The notes beneath the pieces were generated by a model. That model saw only the letters and a program-made list of their open reading frames with translations. It did no database searches and was not told where the DNA came from. Of a DNA stretch of 12,134 bases, positions 7,315-12,134 are shown one piece after another (the stretch's first letter is position 1; each line of letters opens with the position of its first letter). The translations under genes were made by a program, and so were the position numbers. Source of the DNA: Amphritea sp. (GTDB lineage: Bacteria > Pseudomonadota > Gammaproteobacteria > Pseudomonadales > Balneatricaceae). Location: NCBI GenBank assembly GCA_018067325.1, contig JAGPUU010000226.1, forward strand, positions 1 through 12,134, in the 5' to 3' direction.

Positions 7315-7762
7315 AGCTCACCCCTCCGGTCAGCCAACTGATACTGAATTCTACCTGACGCTTTTGTTTCTCCAGTTGTTGGCTCAATTGCAGGGTTGCA
7401 CCATTACTTCCGGCATCAGGTATAAACAGAAGGTAACCTGATTCGAGGGGACGATGCTCTTTATCGATAAATATCAGTTGGGTATCTTCAGACCAGCTGA
7501 ATAGCGATACCCCTGATGCATCAATAAGACTACGATCAGTCGCTGATAGCTCCAGCCTAATTATTTGGCCTGTTGCACTGGCTTTATTTCGCGCTTGATT
7601 AAGGGTGGAGGTCAGTACTCGAACCTGTTTTTGAAACTGGGCTCCAGAAAATGCAGATCCGAAGCGAGGAACAATCAACGCAAGCAACATCCCTGCTATG
7701 GCCATAACGACCAGCAGTTCCAGCAAGGTAAAGCCGGCGTGTTGCTCTGAATAGGTTTGCAC
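7301..7762 (-). CDS. gspH: Type II secretion minor pseudopilin GspH
   Basis: 153 residues. The start is GTG at 7762, supported by a purine-rich GAAGGGG site 5-7 nt upstream and by the length of the leader: ten residues ending HAG, then FTLLELLVVMAIAGMLLALIV with Glu15 at mature position 5. The GspH/FimT-type domain is recognisable, with an ARNKASATGQ helix (57-66) and the conserved FIPDAGSNG turn (113-121) near the C terminus. Known: GspH is a minor pseudopilin thought to link the tip complex to the GspG shaft. It lies 46 nt after gspG, the widest gap inside the operon. Confidence 0.93.
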   Translation of the reverse strand: MQTYSEQHAGFTLLELLVVMAIAGMLLALIVPRFGSAFSGAQFQKQVRVLTSTLNQARNKASATGQIIRLELSATDRSLIDASGVSLFSWSEDTQLIFIDKEHRPLESGYLLFIPDAGSNGATLQLSQQLEKQKRQVEFSISWLTGGVSYETL

Positions 7763-7808
7763 TGGAGCCCCTTCGTTATCCCTTGTTAATTACTTTACTT
7801 CAAAGTTA

Positions 7809-8237
7809 TTACTTCCAGCTGACGATATCTGCATTTTCTCCCTGACCGCCCTCATTGTTATCCGCTCCCAGCGAGAAGAGATCATATTCACCAAATTCTC
7901 CAGGGAATTTATAGTGGTATTCGTGTCCCCATGGGTCCATGCGGACTACTTTTTTCTTCAGATAGGGACCGTTCCAACTACTTAGGCCTTCCGGGGCATT
8001 GATAAGTGCATCCAGGCTTTGCTCGGTATTGGGGTAACGGCCAACTTCAAGCCGATAGATGTCAAGGGCCGCGCCAAGCTCTTGGATCTGGAGCATCGCT
8101 GTCTTGGTTTTAGAGCTATCCAGATGCTTCAGGACCCTTGGCCCTACCAATCCAGCGAGCAGACCCAGAATAACTAACACGACAAGAATCTCGAGTAGGG
8201 TGAAGCCTCGTTGTTGGTAGGTTGACTTATTTCTCAC
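7809..8237 (-). CDS. gspG: Type II secretion major pseudopilin GspG
   Basis: 142 residues, the usual size. Start GTG at 8237 is preceded by a strong AAGGAG site 6 nt upstream. The leader is 11 residues (ending QQRG), then FTLLEILVVLVILGLLAGLV with Glu16 at mature position 5. Hallmarks are very well conserved: RYPNTEQ (67-73), WNGPYLKK (88-95), DPWG (101-104), YDLFSLGADN (118-127) and EGGQGENADIVSW (129-141). The last of these belongs to the calcium-binding C-terminal loop of this family. Known: GspG forms the shaft of the periplasmic pseudopilus that drives substrates through the outer-membrane channel. It lies 14 nt after gspF. Confidence 0.98.
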   Translation of the reverse strand: MRNKSTYQQRGFTLLEILVVLVILGLLAGLVGPRVLKHLDSSKTKTAMLQIQELGAALDIYRLEVGRYPNTEQSLDALINAPEGLSSWNGPYLKKKVVRMDPWGHEYHYKFPGEFGEYDLFSLGADNNEGGQGENADIVSWK

Positions 8238-8251
8238 ACGTATCTCCTTGT

Positions 8252-9469
8252 TTAGAGTGCTATGTCGTTAATCCCGATGATCGCGGACAAAAGCGACATA
8301 ATCAGCACAGCAATTATAAATCCCAGCGACAAAATTAATGCAGGCTCCAGAATGTGCAGCAGTTTCTGAGTTTCTGTTTCTATCTGGCGATCGTAAATAT
8401 CGGCAGTTTTTAATAGCATACCGGGTAGCTCTCCGGTTTCTTCTCCGACCTGAGTTAACTGTACTACCAGCGGTGGTACCCGCTTACTGTTTCTTAGCTG
8501 ATCGGACAGTCGCCCACCCTCTCGCATATGAGTGGCAGCAATGGATATCTCTTTTAACAGTGTGTTATTACTGAACGCAGCACTGGACATCTCAATACTG
8601 TTAAGCATAGGCACTCCGCTGTTGATCAGGTTGCCCAGGCTTCGGCAGAATCGGGAGTATTCAATCTTAATATGTAGCGGTCCGATCAATGGCAAGTTTA
8701 GCCGTAAAGCGTCCCACCAGGCGGCATCCGAGCCACTTGAGATAGTTCGGTAAGCTATGATAAGCAGGAGCGATAATACCCCCAGAAAATAGACGCCATA
8801 GTCGATGCACATCTGGCTAAGCCACATAACAAAGCGGGTTTCGGGTGGGAGCTCGTTACTAAAACCGGCGATGATGTCGGCAAATTGTGGTACTACGTAG
8901 AGGAGTATCATCAATATTGAAAGTAGCGAGACACCTAAAAGAATAATTGGGTAGAGGAGGGCGGCTGAAACCTTTTCTTTGAGTTGCTGGCTACGTTCAA
9001 GGTGCTGACATAGTGTTTCTAACCCTCGCCCTATCTGACCACTCGCTTCAGCGGCACGAATGAGGCTTATATAGAGTGGGTTGAAATAGCGTGGAAACTT
9101 CTCCAAAGCTTGGCTGAAGGTCTGACCGCCCCGCAATTGCTGACGTAGTTCGTGAATCAGACCTTGCAGGAGAGCGGAAGGGGTCCCCTGTTGCAGAATT
9201 TCAAGGCTTCGGTCGAGAGGAATTCCAGCTTCAACCAGATACATCAGTTCCTGAGTGAACTCCATAATAAGTTCACTGCTTGCAGACTTGAATCGTACAG
9301 TCTTTTTAGCCTTCTGCTTATGGCTTTTCGGTTGTTGGCTATCGGCATAGATGGGAACCTTACCGCTAGCCTGTAGCTGGATAATCACCTCTTCCCGATT
9401 ATCGGCGGAGATGCTGCCTTCAGTTAGTTCGCCGTTATTTCCGATAGCTTTATAATAGAAGGTTGTCAT
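8252..9469 (-). CDS. gspF: Type II secretion inner-membrane platform protein GspF
   Basis: 405 residues, the standard length. The N terminus FYYKAIGNNGELTEGSISADN (4-24) is typical of GspF/PilC proteins. Two repeated T2SSF domains occupy about 68-190 and 271-395, each holding the family's helical motif (VEAGIPLDRSLEIL at 79-92; INSGVPMLNSIEM at 282-294, and GEETGELPGML at 342-352). Membrane segments are at about 169-192, 224-241 and 373-398. Known: GspF couples the cytoplasmic ATPase GspE to pseudopilus assembly in the inner membrane. ATG at 9469 lies one base after the gspE stop, with an AGGAGA site inside the gspE end, so the ATPase and platform are probably made together. Confidence 0.97.
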   Translation of the reverse strand: MTTFYYKAIGNNGELTEGSISADNREEVIIQLQASGKVPIYADSQQPKSHKQKAKKTVRFKSASSELIMEFTQELMYLVEAGIPLDRSLEILQQGTPSALLQGLIHELRQQLRGGQTFSQALEKFPRYFNPLYISLIRAAEASGQIGRGLETLCQHLERSQQLKEKVSAALLYPIILLGVSLLSILMILLYVVPQFADIIAGFSNELPPETRFVMWLSQMCIDYGVYFLGVLSLLLIIAYRTISSGSDAAWWDALRLNLPLIGPLHIKIEYSRFCRSLGNLINSGVPMLNSIEMSSAAFSNNTLLKEISIAATHMREGGRLSDQLRNSKRVPPLVVQLTQVGEETGELPGMLLKTADIYDRQIETETQKLLHILEPALILSLGFIIAVLIMSLLSAIIGINDIAL

Positions 9470-9470
9470 C

Positions 9471-11207
9471 TCAGCTCTCCTGAGTGACGCGCAGGATTTC
9501 TTCCAGGGTCGTCATTCCAGCTAATGCTTTACTGCAACCGTCGGTATACATGGTCTGCATGCCATGCTCTACAGCGAGCTTCTGTAGAGCTCTTGCATCA
9601 CAGTTCTGCATTATCTGGCGACGGATATGATCATCGACTGGCAGGACCTCAGATATGGCAATTCGTCCGTTATAACCGGTGCTACGGCAATGTTCACATC
9701 CAACAGGGGTGTAAAGTTTGCTATCGGGGTTGATAGTATGGCCGCTGTTGCGACTTAATCGTTCCAGAATTTCAGGCATTGGTTGAAACGGTTCTGCACA
9801 ATGTTGGCAGAGTTTGCGAACCAGACGCTGACTGACTACGCATAGTAGAGTTGAGGTTAACAGGTAGTCTTCCACACCCATATCGAGTAACCGGGTAATG
9901 CTACCTGCAGCCTCATTGGTATGCAGGGTGGACAGAACAAGGTGGCCAGTTAGGGCTGACTGAATACAGATTTTGGCGGTTTCCAAGTCTCGCATCTCAC
10001 CTACCATGATGATATCCGGGTCTTGCCGAACGATAGAGCGCAGGGTAGTGGCGAAGTCCAGACCGATTGAAGAGCGAACTTGAATCTGGTTAACACCTTC
10101 CAGTTGGTATTCAACAGGGTCTTCGACAGTAATTATTTTTCTTTGTTCAGTGTTCAAGCCTTGCATAGCGGTATAGAGAGTTGTTGATTTGCCACTACCG
10201 GTAGGGCCAGTCACTAGAATCATACCGTTGGGTTTATCCAGTGCGCTTTTTAATCGAGCCAAAGGTTCTCCGCTAAGGCCTAAACTTTCAAAGTCCAGAA
10301 CCAGACTGTCTCGCTGAAGTATCCTCATTACCACGCTTTCGCCATGTACAGTGGGGATGCTGGATACCCTGATATCGATAGTCTGACCCTGAACACGGAG
10401 GTCTATCCGACCATCCTGAGGAAGTCTGCGTTCAGCGATATTCATGTGTGCCATAATTTTTATGCGGGATATAACCGCTGCACTCAGATGCGCAGGAGGT
10501 GATTCCACTTCCTGGAGTAAACCGTCACAGCGAAATCTGACCTTAAGTTTATCGTGGAAGGGCTCTATATGAATATCAGAAGCGTTGCTTTTACAGGCGC
10601 GCTGGATTAATAAGTTGACCAGTCGGATAACCGGTGCTTCGCTGGCCATATCCCGGAGTTGTTCAACATCGGCGTCACTGTTATTAGATGACTCTTCTAT
10701 CTGATCGGCAATTTTACCTAACTGTGACTGACCATCACCATAAAACTGATCATATAGTGTGTCGAGATCTGTTTTACTAATGACAACCGGATCAACTCTT
10801 TCAGCGCCCGAAGCTAATTTAGTGCTTTTAATAACGAAATGGTCACTGGGATCGAGCATGGCCAGTGTGAGTATGTTGTTGCTAAACGCAAGCGGAATGA
10901 CTGAGTGTTGTTTGAGAAAGTTTTCTGCAATAAGGTTGTCACATGCAGGTTCAGCAGGAAAGTCTTCGAATGATACTTTGCGTAACTGGGTTATTTCAGC
11001 CAGACAGATAGCAAGATCTTCAGCGCTTACCTGACCAAGCTTTAAAAGCATAAGTGGCAGGCTGGTTGAACCAGTCTGTTCCTTAACTAACGACAGCGAC
11101 CGATTAAAAAGCTCATCGGTGATTTTTTTACGAGAGGTAAACCATTCTTTAATCTGTTGCTGTATTAATTCTTTGTCATCAATATGTAATGCGTCGGCAT
11201 TTCCCAT
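9471..11207 (-). CDS. gspE: Type II secretion assembly ATPase GspE
   Basis: 578 residues from ATG at 11207, chosen for its AAAGGA ribosome site 7 nt upstream; the frame runs back to a TTG at 11264 without a comparable site. The N-terminal domain (about 50-160) is the GspL-contacting type. The ATPase core shows SDIHIEP (210-216), Walker [10 protein letters not shown] (334-342), Walker [10 protein letters not shown] (399-407) with the acidic Glu404, and the His box STLHTNEA (426-433). A four-cysteine zinc site is present: C467/C470 and C504/C507. Known: GspE is a hexameric cytoplasmic ATPase powering pseudopilus extension. All catalytic features are intact. It is the first gene of the compact block, after a 229-nt spacer. 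The homologous PilB and MshE families are less likely, given the gspF-K neighbours. Confidence 0.97.
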   Translation of the reverse strand: MGNADALHIDDKELIQQQIKEWFTSRKKITDELFNRSLSLVKEQTGSTSLPLMLLKLGQVSAEDLAICLAEITQLRKVSFEDFPAEPACDNLIAENFLKQHSVIPLAFSNNILTLAMLDPSDHFVIKSTKLASGAERVDPVVISKTDLDTLYDQFYGDGQSQLGKIADQIEESSNNSDADVEQLRDMASEAPVIRLVNLLIQRACKSNASDIHIEPFHDKLKVRFRCDGLLQEVESPPAHLSAAVISRIKIMAHMNIAERRLPQDGRIDLRVQGQTIDIRVSSIPTVHGESVVMRILQRDSLVLDFESLGLSGEPLARLKSALDKPNGMILVTGPTGSGKSTTLYTAMQGLNTEQRKIITVEDPVEYQLEGVNQIQVRSSIGLDFATTLRSIVRQDPDIIMVGEMRDLETAKICIQSALTGHLVLSTLHTNEAAGSITRLLDMGVEDYLLTSTLLCVVSQRLVRKLCQHCAEPFQPMPEILERLSRNSGHTINPDSKLYTPVGCEHCRSTGYNGRIAISEVLPVDDHIRRQIMQNCDARALQKLAVEHGMQTMYTDGCSKALAGMTTLEEILRVTQES

Positions 11208-11291
11208 CCACACATCCTTTTGTTTTTTTCTCAGTGGACTCAGCTCATAAGAAATCCATTCCAATCTGTAGTCGTCATATAACGCTTGTTT

Positions 11292-11321
11292 AGTTTAGAT
11301 GAGAAAAGACATTATTAACAA
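11292..11321 (-). promoter_or_regulatory. Weak sigma-70 promoter candidate for gspE
   Basis: On the minus strand TTGTTA (11321-11316) is followed after 18 nt by TAAACT (11297-11292). Each hexamer matches the consensus at four of six positions. It is the best pair I found between the inverted repeat and gspE. No good sigma-54 -24/-12 pair was seen in this spacer. Chance agreement is quite possible. Confidence 0.2.
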
Positions 11322-11352
11322 TCACCAAATAGTTAATAATCAATCAAACATC

Positions 11353-11360
11353 GTGAATGT
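11353..11360. repeat. Third half-site GTGAATGT near the long inverted repeat
   Basis: GTGAATGT on the plus strand repeats the core of the right arm (11408-11415) and is the reverse complement of ACATTCAC in the left arm (11375-11382). The left arm can therefore pair with either copy, 8 bp with a 14-nt spacer or 17 bp with an 11-nt loop. Confidence 0.6.
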
Positions 11361-11372
11361 TTTTATGATAAA

Positions 11373-11417
11373 TCACATTCACTATTACTTTTGTTATATT
11401 AGTAATAGTGAATGTGA
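11373..11417. repeat. Perfect 17-bp inverted repeat before gspE
   Basis: The left arm 11373-11389 (TCACATTCACTATTACT) and the right arm 11401-11417 (AGTAATAGTGAATGTGA) are exact reverse complements, with an 11-nt loop (11390-11400). The stem begins 19 nt after the stop of the outer-membrane gene and ends 165 nt before the gspE start. Only five of 17 pairs are G-C, and no clean T-run follows on either strand (the minus strand has TTTAT). A classic intrinsic terminator is thus not obvious. It may be a transcript 3'-end hairpin for the upstream gene or a protein-binding operator for gspE. Confidence 0.8.
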
Positions 11418-11436
11418 GAATCGCTCTTAAGATAGA

Positions 11437-12134
11437 CTAGAAGTCGTGCCGATAGCCTAAGTTAATGTAATAGCTGTTTGTTTCGCTGGTATCGTCTGTT
11501 AGCTCGCGGTTAGATATCTCTCCACCTGCCTCAAATTCGAAGCGAGTTTTCCGTGTCCAGCGATATTCAAAGCGGACAGAGGGGCGGACATACCATTGAG
11601 ATGTGTTATCGTCTGTGTTTTCACGGAGTTCTGTTTGAAACCGTGGATTGATTCGTAACTTATCATTGACCGGATAGCGGCTGTTAAACGTAAGCCCTAT
11701 TCGCTGGCTGGTGGTTGCATCGGTCAGGCGTATGCCAACAATGCCCAGATCACCTTGTTTAATCAGGTTATTTCCGATCGCCTGAATAAACAGTGAGTAT
11801 TCATAATCAGTACCCTCGAAACCCTCCACTCCACCAGATGTTTCACTATCACCTTGTTTTGTGATTGTCAGGTCGCCGCTGACCTGAAAATCATCGGTGA
11901 TCGGCTGCACCATCCCAAGCGTGGTGGTAAAGCTTCGAGTGGTGCGATCAAGCGCGTATTGTCGAGCTTCATCTTCAGTAATACCTTTTGCCAGTAGTTC
12001 GCTTAACGTATTTACTGACTGGCTCTGAATCGCTGTGGTTGTCATCAGCACAGGACTGAAACGATAATCGACAGACAGGTTAAACGTCTGATCTTTCTTA
12101 TTTGTCCAGCTGCCCAGAGCAAACAGGGTATTCA
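11437..12134 (-). CDS. C-terminal part of a probable outer-membrane beta-barrel protein
   Basis: The frame is open from the right window edge, with 231 residues visible up to a TAG at 11437; the start lies outside. A GTG at 12051 is only an internal codon, since upstream sequence is open and of the same character (NTLFALGSWTNKKDQTFNLS). The protein shows many alternating polar/hydrophobic strands separated by acidic turns, for example QWYVRPSVRFEYRW (179-192) and YYINLGYRHDF at the end. A terminal Phe preceded by alternating aromatic residues is the known signature for outer-membrane barrel insertion. A helical segment interrupts the strands at about 40-65 (LSELLAKGITEDEARQYALD). I do not recognise the family. 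Its place before gspE suggests, but does not prove, a role linked to the secretion system; it is not the GspD secretin, whose motifs are absent from the visible part. Confidence 0.8.
   Translation of the reverse strand, partial: NTLFALGSWTNKKDQTFNLSVDYRFSPVLMTTTAIQSQSVNTLSELLAKGITEDEARQYALDRTTRSFTTTLGMVQPITDDFQVSGDLTITKQGDSETSGGVEGFEGTDYEYSLFIQAIGNNLIKQGDLGIVGIRLTDATTSQRIGLTFNSRYPVNDKLRINPRFQTELRENTDDNTSQWYVRPSVRFEYRWTRKTRFEFEAGGEISNRELTDDTSETNSYYINLGYRHDF

Noticed and set aside
7763..7808. Small palindrome between gspG and gspH
   Set aside because: A stem of about 5 A/T-rich pairs (ACTTT/AAAGT), within chance expectation for this base composition.
11208..11264. TTG-initiated N-terminal extension of GspE by 19 residues
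   Set aside because: The ATG at 11207 has a well-placed AAAGGA site, while the TTG has none comparable.
11373..11417. Long inverted repeat as a CRP-type site
   Set aside because: It contains TCACA and TGTGA halves, but not in the TGTGA-N6-TCACA arrangement.
1..12134. Mobile element, tRNA, rRNA or CRISPR content
   Set aside because: I saw no transposase or integrase motifs, no cloverleaf or rRNA-like stretches, and no regularly spaced repeat array.

Overview
The window reads as chromosomal DNA of a marine-type gammaproteobacterium. This rests on the protein families, the E-F-G-H-I-J-K order of the type II secretion (T2SS) genes, intermediate GC, and an NtrC-type regulator. Oceanospirillales or Alteromonadales-like is an inference, not a demonstrated placement. 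Every gene I can support lies on the minus strand, so transcription runs from position 12134 towards 1.

Layout in the direction of transcription: (i) 12134-11437, the C-terminal part of a probable outer-membrane beta-barrel protein, cut by the window edge. (ii) 11436-11208, an AT-rich spacer with a perfect 17-bp inverted repeat and a third copy of its half-site. (iii) 11207-5383, a T2SS block gspE-F-G-H-I-J-K: the assembly ATPase, the inner-membrane platform protein, the major pseudopilin and four minor pseudopilins. (iv) 5399-1068, three signalling genes: a soluble PAS histidine kinase, a sigma-54-dependent response regulator, and a membrane-bound hybrid histidine kinase. (v) 1067-717, an AT-rich non-coding stretch with a good sigma-70 promoter candidate. 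(vi) 716-276, a stand-alone degenerate receiver protein. (vii) 262-1, the start of an exported His/Met-rich protein with a DPHAQHK repeat, running off the left edge.

From gspE to the hybrid kinase the ten genes are packed as one apparent operon. Junctions are a 1-nt gap, a 14-nt gap, a 46-nt gap, then overlaps of 14, 4, 11, 17, 8 and 1 nt. The three signalling genes are therefore translationally coupled to the secretion genes. At the place where gspL/gspM often follow gspK there is instead a kinase-activator-kinase cassette. No gspC, D, L, M, N or O is visible, so the rest of the secretion machine must be encoded elsewhere.

The most interesting points are: a complete two-component/sigma-54 module inside a T2SS operon; a hybrid kinase whose receiver carries Glu in place of the phospho-accepting Asp; a separate receiver lacking both the phospho-Asp and the conserved Lys; the long inverted repeat before gspE; and the exported repeat protein coupled to the pseudo-receiver gene. 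I saw no RNA genes, insertion sequences, CRISPR arrays or integrase genes.
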